From the NCBI GenBank assembly GCA_944322325.1, contig CALUOQ010000002.1, forward strand, positions 124,001 to 188,000: a stretch of DNA of 64,000 bases, given 5' to 3'. The notes beneath the pieces were generated by a model. That model searched no databases and was not told the DNA's origin. It saw nothing but the letters and a program-made list of their open reading frames with translations. Positions 24,667 to 32,268 of this stretch are shown one piece after another. Made by a program: the position numbers and the translations under genes. This stretch comes from an uncultured Alloprevotella sp. (GTDB taxonomy: Bacteria > Bacteroidota > Bacteroidia > Bacteroidales > Bacteroidaceae). Every line of letters begins with the position of its first letter. Position 1 is the first letter of the stretch.

Positions 24667-25785
24667 TCAGAGCAGGCGGTACAGGCTGCCGGCCATGGCC
24701 TTCACTACGCCCTTCATCTCCAGCTCGAAGAGCAGCGCGCTCACCTCCTGCACCGGTCGCCCCGAGCGCACCACCAGCATGTTCAGGGGCAGTCCGTCCG
24801 AGTCCCGCAGCAGTTCGCAGAGCGCGGCCTCGGCCTCGGTCAACTCGGGAAACAGTTCGCGCTGCACGGGAGCCGGCGCCGCGCCGGCCTCGGCCCACCC
24901 CATGTTTTCGGCCAAGGCACGCCCGCCCGTCAGGAGCAGGGCCTGCTGGCTCGCGATGAGCTGGTTGCATCCCTCGGAGCAGGGGTCGGTCACCCGGCCG
25001 GGGAAGGCGAAAACGTCGCGATGGTAGTCAGCGGCCAGCCGCGCCGTGATGAGGGCTCCGCCGCGCGCCGCGCTCTCCACGACAACGCAGGCATCCACCA
25101 GCCCCGCTACGATGCGGTTGCGCCGGACGAAGTTGCCCTTGTCGGGCACCGTGCCGGTCATGTATTCCGTAAGGAGACCGCCGTCGGCCAGCATGGCGGC
25201 CGCCTCGCGCCGGTGACTGGGCGGATAGAGCCGGTCGAGGCCGTGGGCCAGCACGCCGACCGTGGGCAGTCCCGCTGCGAGGGCGGCGCGGTGGGCATGG
25301 ATGTCGACGCCGTAGGCCAGTCCGCTCACGACGACCGTACCGGGCGCCGCGGCGGCCAGTTCGTCGCAAAAGCGGCGGCAAAGCTCCTTGCCCTGCTCCG
25401 TTACGCGGCGCGTACCGACCACGGCGACCATACGCCGCGCCGACAGACACGGCGTGCCCTTGTAGTAAAGCACCAAGGGCGCATCGGGGCACTCGCGCAG
25501 CCGGACGGGGTAACGGTCGTCACCCAGGCAGAGCACGTCGACCCCCTTGCTGCCGGCCCACTCCAGCTCGGCCTCGGCGCGATGCAGGGCGTCGTCGGCC
25601 GCACGCAGGGCCGCCGCGGCGCGTGGGGCCACGTCGGGCAGGAGGGCGCGCAGGTCTGCCCGGTGCTCGAACAGGGCTGTGGCCGAACCGGCGGCGCGGT
25701 AGAGCTGCAACGCGGCCGCCTGGCTCAGGCCGTGTGTCCGGCTGAGCGCCACAGCGCAGAGGATTTCCCGTTCGAGCGGCGTCAT
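24667..25785 (-). CDS. dprA: DNA-processing protein DprA
   Basis: 372 residues. A short N-terminal helical region precedes the Rossmann-like DprA/Smf core, with VVGTRRVTEQGKELCRR, VVVSGLAYGVDIHAHRAAL, GVLAHGLDRLYPPSHRR, the signature NFVRRNRIVAGL and VVESAARGGALITARLA. A C-terminal winged-helix (DML1-like) domain with LPLNMLVVRSG is present. DprA loads RecA onto incoming single-stranded DNA in natural transformation. The start ATG overlaps the upstream thioesterase stop by 4 bp, so the two are coupled. Confidence 0.94.
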   Translation of the reverse strand: MTPLEREILCAVALSRTHGLSQAAALQLYRAAGSATALFEHRADLRALLPDVAPRAAAALRAADDALHRAEAELEWAGSKGVDVLCLGDDRYPVRLRECPDAPLVLYYKGTPCLSARRMVAVVGTRRVTEQGKELCRRFCDELAAAAPGTVVVSGLAYGVDIHAHRAALAAGLPTVGVLAHGLDRLYPPSHRREAAAMLADGGLLTEYMTGTVPDKGNFVRRNRIVAGLVDACVVVESAARGGALITARLAADYHRDVFAFPGRVTDPCSEGCNQLIASQQALLLTGGRALAENMGWAEAGAAPAPVQRELFPELTEAEAALCELLRDSDGLPLNMLVVRSGRPVQEVSALLFELEMKGVVKAMAGSLYRLL

Positions 25786-26174
25786 AGACCGAGTTGCTGC
25801 TCCAGTTCGGGACAGGCCGAAAGGCGTCCGTCGACCAGACAGACGGTGTCCACCGTGGAACGGATGACGGGCTTGAGGTCGGGCAGGCGGTAGATGTCCT
25901 GCACGAAGACTATCTTCAACCCCTCCTTGCGCACCGCCAGCCGCGAGACGAACTGGTCGCCGCTGCGCAGGGGCGTTTTGAAAGCCATCTGCAGGCGCGC
26001 CACGACGGCATCAATGCCCCGGGCGTGGAGGTCGGCAAAGCTGACACCGCGCGAAAGGAGGTACTCGTGACGCGTGTGTTCGATGTAGTGCTGATAGTTG
26101 GCGTTGTTGACGATGCCCTGGAGGTCGCACTCGTAATCGCGTACCTTCAAGGTGATTTCAAAGGCGTATTCCAT
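25782..26174 (-). CDS. Acyl-CoA thioesterase (4HBT/YbgC-like hotdog)
   Basis: 130 residues from the ATG at 26174, the normal size for a single hotdog domain; the longer open frame overlaps the DUF2851 gene and is not real. The sequence CDLQGIVNNANYQHYIEHTRHEYL is the 4HBT active-site region, with Asp/Gln and the N-x-x-Y-x-x-Y pattern of YbgC-type enzymes. It should hydrolyse acyl-CoA thioesters in the cytosol. It lies between DUF2851 (11-bp gap) and dprA (4-bp overlap). Confidence 0.87.
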   Translation of the reverse strand: MEYAFEITLKVRDYECDLQGIVNNANYQHYIEHTRHEYLLSRGVSFADLHARGIDAVVARLQMAFKTPLRSGDQFVSRLAVRKEGLKIVFVQDIYRLPDLKPVIRSTVDTVCLVDGRLSACPELEQQLGL

Positions 26175-26185
26175 AAATGTTACGG

Positions 26186-27484
26186 TTAAGACAATGAAAC
26201 GGAGGACCGCCCGGCGCCGTCGCGCAGGTACTCGTAGCCAAAGCGGCAGCGCAGACAGTCCTTGCGGTCGCAGTAGTTGCGCCGCAGATGAACGAGGGCC
26301 TGGCTGTCGGCGGCGCTCTCGACGCGAATACCGGCGGCCCGCCACGAACGGGTGATGAAGTTGTTCTCGGCGCCGAGCTGCTCGAGCAGCGCAAAGGCCC
26401 GCTCGCAAAGCGTTTCGTCGTGACGCCAACGCCCGTAGGCGAAGAAGAGGGGCACGACCGTATTGATAATCAGCAGGTCGAGCGACGCGCGCTGTAGCGC
26501 CTTGCTGCGACGCGGACTTTCGTGCCCGAAAGCGTAGTGTGTCTCCCAATAGGGCGTGACGGACGTCGCCAGGCAGGCGCGCAGCGCATCGGGCCCGTCG
26601 GCCTCGAGCAACCGCGAAAACTCGGCCCGCCCCTCGTGGTAAAGCCGGGCCAGCTGCGACAGGCGCACGTGGGGGAAGTTCTGCGGCCGAAGGCGCAGGA
26701 AACGCCAACGCTCGACGGGCATGGGCATCAGGGAGAACTTGCGCGCAAGAAAAAGGTACTCCTCGCGCAGACGGAGGTAGTAGTCGTCGGGAGCGGCGGA
26801 CTCATCGGCCAGCAGACCGGCCTGCCCCAGGAAATAGGCTTCGACCTGGAAAAGGGAGTCGCGGTGCTTGCCGATTTGCTGAAGGCTGACGTGGCGCGCC
26901 CATTCCTCGAAGGCGTCACCATTGACGCCGAAGCCGAAATTGCGGGCCAGCGTGGCGAAACAAACGTACTCCCAGTCGGCCACAGTCGTACGGACAAGAC
27001 CGGCAATGCGCCCGGCCTTGCTTTCGAGGCGCTCCACCGTGAGTGCGCTCAGCCAGCTGTCGACGACGAAACGCCCGATGCGCGGCACGACGCGGTAGCA
27101 CGGCGGATAGTGGGACTCCGCCAGCAGCGTCCGGTAGTTGTCGCGCAGCGACGCAGGCACCTCGAGCCTCAACTGGGGCAGCCGGCGCCCCTCGGCGGTG
27201 CGGACCTCACAGTCGGCCTCGCCGACGACGTGGAGCACCACGCTGTTGTAGGCCGGGTCAGCGTCGTGGCCGTGACGCCGCCAGTCGCTCGCGCGGCAAT
27301 GGAGCTCGACATTGCCCACCCAGAGGGTGCCGTCGATTTTCACCTTGGCGTTGAAAAAATCCGGACCGGCGTCACGGTTATGCAGGCCGGGGTCGATGAC
27401 CTCGACCGGCGCGCCGTCGGTCGTGGCAAGCGGTGCGACGGGAAAGAGGCGGTGCTGCCAGGTATAGTGCAGAAGTTCTTCCAT
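26186..27484 (-). CDS. DUF2851 family protein
   Basis: 432 residues from the ATG at 27484, where MEELLHYTWQHRLFP matches the family start and a promoter box lies 31 bp upstream. Characteristic stretches are GLHNRDAGPDFFNAKVKIDGTLWVGNVELHCRASDW, NSVVLHVVGEAD and, near the C-terminus, NYCDRKDCLRCRFGYEYL with a Cys cluster. The family is widespread in Bacteroidetes and of unknown function; the H, D and E residues in the N-terminal part suggest a nuclease-like fold, but that is inference. It is first in an operon with the thioesterase and dprA. Confidence 0.85.
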   Translation of the reverse strand: MEELLHYTWQHRLFPVAPLATTDGAPVEVIDPGLHNRDAGPDFFNAKVKIDGTLWVGNVELHCRASDWRRHGHDADPAYNSVVLHVVGEADCEVRTAEGRRLPQLRLEVPASLRDNYRTLLAESHYPPCYRVVPRIGRFVVDSWLSALTVERLESKAGRIAGLVRTTVADWEYVCFATLARNFGFGVNGDAFEEWARHVSLQQIGKHRDSLFQVEAYFLGQAGLLADESAAPDDYYLRLREEYLFLARKFSLMPMPVERWRFLRLRPQNFPHVRLSQLARLYHEGRAEFSRLLEADGPDALRACLATSVTPYWETHYAFGHESPRRSKALQRASLDLLIINTVVPLFFAYGRWRHDETLCERAFALLEQLGAENNFITRSWRAAGIRVESAADSQALVHLRRNYCDRKDCLRCRFGYEYLRDGAGRSSVSLS

Positions 27485-27514
27485 TCGTGCGACGGTTGGT
27501 GTAGGTTTGACCTG

Positions 27515-27522
27515 CAAAGATA
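27515..27522 (-). promoter_or_regulatory. TAnnTTTG -7 box for the DUF2851-thioesterase-dprA operon
   Basis: TATCTTTG on the minus strand, 31 bp before the ATG at 27484. Confidence 0.65.
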
Positions 27523-27588
27523 TGTTTTTTCCGAGAGGCGGCCTACGCCGCCCCATGGCCTTTTCGCCCGCGCTCTGCTCTACGGCGC

Positions 27589-27630
27589 AAAAAAGCGTCC
27601 GGCGGGGAAATCGCTTTCCCCGCCGGACGC
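27589..27630 (-). terminator. Intrinsic terminator after the DUF2582 gene
   Basis: A 16-bp perfect stem (GCGTCCGGCGGGGAAA) with a 4-base loop is followed on the minus strand by TTTTTT. It is one of the strongest terminators in the window. Confidence 0.85.
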
Positions 27631-27731
27631 GGATAATTTCAAGGATTCAAAGCATAACGGGGAGGGACCGCGCCGTGCGCGATAGCAGGTCCGCCGGACC
27701 TGCCGCCTCGCCCCGCTCTCCGGGCAATGAC

Positions 27732-27956
27732 TTAGAAATAAATGTTGATAGGAGTGAGACTTAAAACAGTCTTTCCGTCTTTTTCAGCAAAGAAGATCTT
27801 ACCCTCGCGAGCGAGCCAGCCGATGGCGGCGTAGACCTCGCTATCCTTCAAACCCGTGCTCTGTTTGATAAACGTTACGGAAACCGCGTCTGACTGTGCG
27901 TTCAGGAGTTGCCAGACAGTCCCCGCATTCTGGCCGATAGCTTCAATAATCATCAT
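27732..27956 (-). CDS. Small winged-helix protein, DUF2582 type
   Basis: 74 residues from the ATG at 27956; a second ATG directly follows at 27953. The family pattern is clear: IGQNAGTVWQLLN, then VTFIKQSTGLKDSEVYAAIGWLAREGKIFF, a helix-turn-helix with a wing ending in SLTPINIYF. Homologues are common and short in Bacteroidetes and are thought to bind DNA, but no target is known to me. It is monocistronic, with its own promoter box and terminator. Confidence 0.85.
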   Translation of the reverse strand: MMIIEAIGQNAGTVWQLLNAQSDAVSVTFIKQSTGLKDSEVYAAIGWLAREGKIFFAEKDGKTVLSLTPINIYF

Positions 27957-27988
27957 AGCGCTTACTGTTTTAAGGGTTAAACTTACCG

Positions 27989-27996
27989 CAAATATA
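27989..27996 (-). promoter_or_regulatory. TAnnTTTG -7 box for the DUF2582 gene
   Basis: TATATTTG on the minus strand, 33 bp before the ATG at 27956. Confidence 0.65.
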
Positions 27997-28066
27997 ATGA
28001 TTTCTTTTGAAAGTACGAAAACCGTGCCCTTTTGTTTTTCGGGTATGGAACATTTTTCCGGAACTA

Positions 28067-28232
28067 ACAACGCCGCTCCGAAAAGGGAGCGGCGTTATAC
28101 GAACATGGACATAACAATTTTTTCTTCAACTTTTCTCTGACGCAGCGGGCAACGTCGTCGCGACGGCACCGACCTCCGTCTGCCCGCGGCAACTCGCGTC
28201 GCTTCCGGCGGGCGGAAAGTGGTTGTTGTAAT
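28067..28232 (-). ncRNA. Possible small RNA of about 165 nt, minus strand (weak)
   Basis: The 361-bp gap 27957-28317 contains a minus-strand -7 box, TATCTTTG at 28239-28246, with no protein gene after it until DUF2582, which has its own promoter. The predicted transcript contains a long-range stem GCGGGCA/TGCCCGC. It reaches a perfect 11-bp hairpin (AACGCCGCTCC with GGAGCGGCGTT, 28069-28096) but no T-tract follows. It could equally be a long leader or a terminator remnant of the OMP operon. Confidence 0.35.
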
Positions 28233-28317
28233 CACCCGCAAAGATACGGAGGCTGCGCCAGCGTCGCAATACCCACTTTTAGGTATTTCGCGCCTCGACG
28301 TACGGGGAACGGGGACT

Positions 28318-29004
28318 TCACTCGCCCGAAAAAGTGTAGGTCAGGGCTATCAGCCCAGCCACATTGCGCGGGGCGCCGCTGCGGAAGCGCGTCAGCGAGA
28401 AGTCGGCCTCAAGACCAAGGGTGAAGTGGCGGTTGAACTGGTAGCCCGCGCCGACCTGCCATCCGACATCGAAGCGGCGGGCGCCGGACTCGGAGAAAGT
28501 CTGGCGGTCATAGTACATCTTCTCGCTGCCCTCGCGGTCGGCGTCACCCTTGGTCTTGGTCTTTCCGCTGACGCCGCAGGCCACGTAAGGGCCTGTGTAC
28601 AGATTGACGTACTGCGCCGTTTTCGTACGTATATAATAATGTATCACGACGGGCAACTCGACATAATTGGCAGCGACCGAGGTGCTGCGCACACCGACGA
28701 GTGTCGCCCCGGTCTCGTCGGTCATCGGTTCGCCCTCGTCGTTGCGAATGACGACCTGCTCATCGGGCAGTTTCCAGCCCTTGCCGTAAAAGACGAGCGA
28801 CGGCTCGAGCGTCCACTGCTGGTTAAACTCGTGTTCGTAGCCCAGACCGATTTTGAACGCACCCACCGGCCGGCTGTCCTGAAGGCGCGAGGCCAGTCCG
28901 CCGCCCACCTTGAGTGTCAGGTTCTGGGCCGCGGCGCCCGCACAGGTCAGCGCCAGCACGACGCACAGCGCCCACCGTATTTTTGCCAAGCTCATTCGTT
29001 GCAT
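28318..29004 (-). CDS. Outer membrane beta-barrel protein (porin family)
   Basis: 228 residues from the ATG at 29004, which begins 2 bp after the helicase stop; a second ATG at 28995 is possible. A signal peptide (ALCVVLALTCAGAAAQ) is followed by alternating hydrophobic and aromatic beta-strands: LTLKVGGGLASRL, FKIGLGYEHEFN, WTLEPSLVFYGKG, YVELPVVIHYYI and a closing strand GLIALTYTFSGE. This is the small 8-stranded OMP_b-brl pattern common in Bacteroidetes. Its function is unknown. The tight spacing to an RNA helicase gene is an odd pairing. Confidence 0.82.
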   Translation of the reverse strand: MQRMSLAKIRWALCVVLALTCAGAAAQNLTLKVGGGLASRLQDSRPVGAFKIGLGYEHEFNQQWTLEPSLVFYGKGWKLPDEQVVIRNDEGEPMTDETGATLVGVRSTSVAANYVELPVVIHYYIRTKTAQYVNLYTGPYVACGVSGKTKTKGDADREGSEKMYYDRQTFSESGARRFDVGWQVGAGYQFNRHFTLGLEADFSLTRFRSGAPRNVAGLIALTYTFSGE

Positions 29005-29006
29005 CT

Positions 29007-30782
29007 TCAATCCTCGAAAAACTGCCGCCAATTGTCCTTTTTCTTCTTGCCGCGCGGCGCGAAATTCTTGTCGTCGCGCTCCTTTTTCCCGCCCTTGAAG
29101 GCGCGTTTGCGGGCCGGGCGTTCGCTGTTTCCCCCACCCTGCTCGCGGTCGGCAAAGTCGACCACGACACGCCGCTCGCCGACTTTGGCTTTCGCCATCT
29201 TGCGCATGACGATTTGGGCGTTCTCTTCGGGAACTTCAAAGAAGGAGCAGTTCGGCGTAAGGTCTATGCGGCCGATTTCTATCTGGCCCTTGACGTAGCG
29301 GTTGACTAAGTTAATAATTTCGCGCGCATAGAAATTATCGCGCTTCCCTAAGTTCAGATAAAGGCGGGTGTACCCCGGTTCGGCCGTGTGCTCCCCCCGT
29401 TCACGCTGGCGACGCGGGGCGCGTTCGGCACGGGGCTCCTTCTTGCGGCCTTCGGTGGGTTCGATAATTTCGGGGGCGTTGGCGTAATACTGAAGGAAGC
29501 GACCGAACTCACGACTGACGATGCGCTTCACCAGATCTTCCTTTGTGAGCCAATCGAGCTTACGATAGATTTCCGGAAGGAAGGGCGCGATTTCCTCGTC
29601 GTTAACGGCGATACGTTCCAGCTCGTCCATCACGTGGTACAACTGCTTCGTGCAGATTTCCTTGGGCTCCGGCAGGACGCCCCGCTCGAAGTCCTTGCCA
29701 ATCGTACGTTCGATGACGCGGACCTTACCGCGCTCGCGGAGATGAATGATGCTGATGCTCGTGCCCCGCCGTCCGGCCCGGCCGGTACGGCCGCTGCGGT
29801 GGGTATAGTTCTCGACGTCGTCGGGAAGGCCGTAGTTAATGACGTGCGTCAGTTCGTCGACGTCGAGTCCGCGTGCCGCCACGTCCGTGGCCACGAGGAG
29901 CTGCGTGCGGTGTTGCCGGAACTTCTGCATGGTCAAGTCGCGCTGCGCCTGCGACAAGTCGCCGTGCAGAGCTTCAGCGTTGTAGCCGTCCTGGATAAGC
30001 TTGTCGGCGACCTCCTGCGTCTCGGCGCGGGTGCGGCAGAAAATAATGGCGTAGATGCCGGGATGATAGTCGACCACGCGTTTCAGGGCGGGGTACTTGT
30101 CCTTCGCATGTACGAGGTAGTAAATATGATTGACGTTCTCGGCGCCCTCATTGCGCGACCCGACGACAATTTCCTTATAGTCGTGCAGGTAGTTCGTCGC
30201 GATGGCAGTGATTTCCTTGCTCATCGTCGCCGAGAACAGCAGGGTGTTGCGCTCCGTCGGTACGCCGGCCAAAATTTCGTCTATGCTCTCGCTGAAGCCC
30301 ATATTGAGCATTTCGTCGGCCTCGTCGAGCACCACGTTTTCCACGGCTTCGAGCTTGGCCACTCCGCGTTTCATCAAGTCGATGAGGCGCCCCGGCGTGG
30401 CCACGATTACCTGCGCGCCGCGCTTCAGGGCGCGGATTTGGCTCTCGATACTGGAACCGCCGTAGACGGCTACGACCTGAAGGCCTTCGACATAGCGCGA
30501 GTATTCTTTAAGGTCGCCCACGATTTGCAGGCAAAGCTCGCGCGTCGGGCTCAGTACGACCGCTTGCGTGTGGTGCTCCGCCGGGTTTACCTTCTGGAGT
30601 ACGGGCAGGCCGTAGGCGGCGGTTTTTCCCGTACCGGTCTGCGCCAGGGCTATCACGTCGTTACCTGTGCCGAGCAGGTAGGGGATGACGGCTTCCTGCA
30701 CCGGCGTCGGTGTCTCGTAACCTATCTCTTTGATGGCGCGACGCAGTTCCTCGGACACGCCCAGCTCTTCAAATGTTTTCAA
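29007..30782 (-). CDS. DEAD-box RNA helicase (DeaD/CsdA-like)
   Basis: 591 residues. The start is TTG at 30782: MKTFEELGVSEEL is the family N-terminus and no ATG lies in reach. Motifs in order are Q (TPTPVQEAVIP), I (AQTGTGKTAAY), Ia (SPTRELCLQ), Ib (VATPGRLIDL), II (DEAD), III (SATM), IV (IIFCRTRAE), V (ATDVAARGLDVDEL) and VI (HRSGRTGRAGRRG). A DbpA-like RNA-binding domain (TRLYLNLGKRDNFYAREIINLVN) and a basic K/R/G tail follow. This fits DeaD-type helicases in ribosome assembly and cold adaptation. Confidence 0.92.
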   Translation of the reverse strand: MKTFEELGVSEELRRAIKEIGYETPTPVQEAVIPYLLGTGNDVIALAQTGTGKTAAYGLPVLQKVNPAEHHTQAVVLSPTRELCLQIVGDLKEYSRYVEGLQVVAVYGGSSIESQIRALKRGAQVIVATPGRLIDLMKRGVAKLEAVENVVLDEADEMLNMGFSESIDEILAGVPTERNTLLFSATMSKEITAIATNYLHDYKEIVVGSRNEGAENVNHIYYLVHAKDKYPALKRVVDYHPGIYAIIFCRTRAETQEVADKLIQDGYNAEALHGDLSQAQRDLTMQKFRQHRTQLLVATDVAARGLDVDELTHVINYGLPDDVENYTHRSGRTGRAGRRGTSISIIHLRERGKVRVIERTIGKDFERGVLPEPKEICTKQLYHVMDELERIAVNDEEIAPFLPEIYRKLDWLTKEDLVKRIVSREFGRFLQYYANAPEIIEPTEGRKKEPRAERAPRRQRERGEHTAEPGYTRLYLNLGKRDNFYAREIINLVNRYVKGQIEIGRIDLTPNCSFFEVPEENAQIVMRKMAKAKVGERRVVVDFADREQGGGNSERPARKRAFKGGKKERDDKNFAPRGKKKKDNWRQFFED

Positions 30783-30816
30783 AGTGTATGGGAATTAATC
30801 GTAAGTAAATGGTGTG

Positions 30817-30824
30817 CAAAATTA
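30817..30824 (-). promoter_or_regulatory. TAnnTTTG -7 box for the DEAD helicase-OMP operon
   Basis: TAATTTTG on the minus strand, 35 bp before the TTG start at 30782. Confidence 0.6.
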
Positions 30825-30902
30825 CGGCTTTCTTGGCACATGGCCGGGCTGTCCGGCATTTTTATGCGGTTGCCCGCGCCATTTGCCGCCCGGACTGCCG
30901 CT

Positions 30903-31535
30903 TCATCGGCAGCCGTCGCGCAGGACGAGGCGGGCTTCGGGGCCCATGTTGAACAGCAGGTCGACGATACTCAGGTTAGGCAGGAAGCCCAAGCGCTGCG
31001 CAAAGACCTGGTAGTAAGGGACCGGCGCGAACGTCTCGTCGTCGGCGTATGGGAGCTTCGGGCGGATGCGCTCGCGGAAGTCGGCCACGCCGGGTGCGGG
31101 TGCTTCGACGTAACGCTCGGTCAGCCGGATGTGGGGGCACAAGTCCAGCAGGTCGCACATCGTGCGCTGCAGGGCTTCATTGAAGTCGACGAGGTAGTCG
31201 TAACGGCGTTCGTAGTGAGGCCGCAGGTCGTCGGCGTAGAACTCAAAGAAAGGGCTGCTCTCGTACGCACTGACGAGGGCCGTCCAATGCTGGTGGCGCC
31301 AGTTGCCGTGGTCGCTGATGCGGACGTCACACGTGGCCCGATGGGGCGACGTGCTGCCCTCGACGGGAATCGTCAGGGCGAGCGGGCCCGACGGACCGGC
31401 GATGACGCAACGGTTGCGGTAGGTCTGCTTCACATAGTGGTCGTGACGCTCCTCCGTGACGCAGTCGGCGGCAAAAAGTTTTGTATAGTACTGAACCGGA
31501 GCCAGGTAGGCTGAAGTGAGCAGGACTTCTTTCAT
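30903..31535 (-). CDS. WbqC family protein
   Basis: 210 residues matching the WbqC family throughout: VLLTSAYLAPVQYYTKLFAA near the start, HDHYVKQTYRNRCVIAGPSGPLALTIPV, then ISDHGNWRHQHWTALVSAYESSPFFEFY. WbqC proteins occur near O-antigen genes in some species, but their reaction is not settled; in Bacteroidales the gene typically sits behind lepB as here. Its start overlaps the preceding S26-like gene by 4 bp. It is the last gene of the dapB-lepB-S26-WbqC operon. Confidence 0.88.
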   Translation of the reverse strand: MKEVLLTSAYLAPVQYYTKLFAADCVTEERHDHYVKQTYRNRCVIAGPSGPLALTIPVEGSTSPHRATCDVRISDHGNWRHQHWTALVSAYESSPFFEFYADDLRPHYERRYDYLVDFNEALQRTMCDLLDLCPHIRLTERYVEAPAPGVADFRERIRPKLPYADDETFAPVPYYQVFAQRLGFLPNLSIVDLLFNMGPEARLVLRDGCR

Positions 31536-32227
31536 GGCAACAGAGACAGACAGCGGTCACTGCGCCAGCGGCGACCGAAAGGTTGGGCGGGGTCGAGCGA
31601 ATAACTCACGCAGAAGGCGCGTCCCACAAGGGAAGAGGCGGGCACCAGCCCCGCTTGCGCGCTGCCTTCGGTCCAGTAATAGTCCTGCCGGACGCGGACG
31701 CGGCGAAGCAGGCGGCCGCCAAGGCGCAACGCAGTGTCGCCGACGAGCACGGCGGGGCGGTGTTCGTGCTGACGCAAGGTGCGCCACAGCAGGCGGGCCG
31801 TCCATGGCGTCACGTCGACCAGGGTGCCCGCGGCGGGAATCGGCACGGGGCGTGCGTCGGTCGTCGTACGCGCCGGGAGCAGCGAGCGGCGCGCCGGGTC
31901 CAGCCAAAGCGTATCGCCGGGCGCGGCCAACACCTGTCCCACACGGACGGGGCGCCGGTCCTCGGGGCCGTAGCCCTGCGGGTCGTAGAAAGCAATGTAG
32001 TCGCCCTCCTCGGCCCGCCCGTTGCCCAGGCGGCGGGGGCCCCACCAACGGTCGCCGGGCAGGCGCAGACCGTAAGCCACGCGGTTAACCAGCACGCGGT
32101 CGCCGGGCAGGAGGTCCGGCGCGTCAGTTGCCATCACCACGTATTGCGTGACGAGCAGCGCCCTGACAGTCCCGGCCAGCAGTACGGCCGTGAGCAACAG
32201 GGACAGGAGGATGAGCGTGCGGCGCAT
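31532..32227 (-). CDS. Degenerate S26 signal peptidase-like protein, catalytic residues missing
   Basis: 231 residues with one N-terminal membrane anchor (about 3-27). The S26 core is recognisable: ATDAPDLLPGDRVLVNRVAYG aligns with the catalytic Ser box of the neighbouring LepB, and VGQVLAAPGDTLWLD with its Lys box. The active-site Ser (PSSSLE in LepB) is replaced by TDAPD, and the Lys (YVKRCVGLPG in LepB) by a stretch without Lys. The MGDNRDNS motif is absent. It is probably a non-catalytic paralogue, perhaps a partner of LepB, whose gene lies 41 bp upstream. Confidence 0.78.
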   Translation of the reverse strand: MRRTLILLSLLLTAVLLAGTVRALLVTQYVVMATDAPDLLPGDRVLVNRVAYGLRLPGDRWWGPRRLGNGRAEEGDYIAFYDPQGYGPEDRRPVRVGQVLAAPGDTLWLDPARRSLLPARTTTDARPVPIPAAGTLVDVTPWTARLLWRTLRQHEHRPAVLVGDTALRLGGRLLRRVRVRQDYYWTEGSAQAGLVPASSLVGRAFCVSYSLDPAQPFGRRWRSDRCLSLLP

Positions 32228-32268
32228 TGGCGGTCAAGAGGGTGATTGCTTCGGGCGTTACGGCCGGC

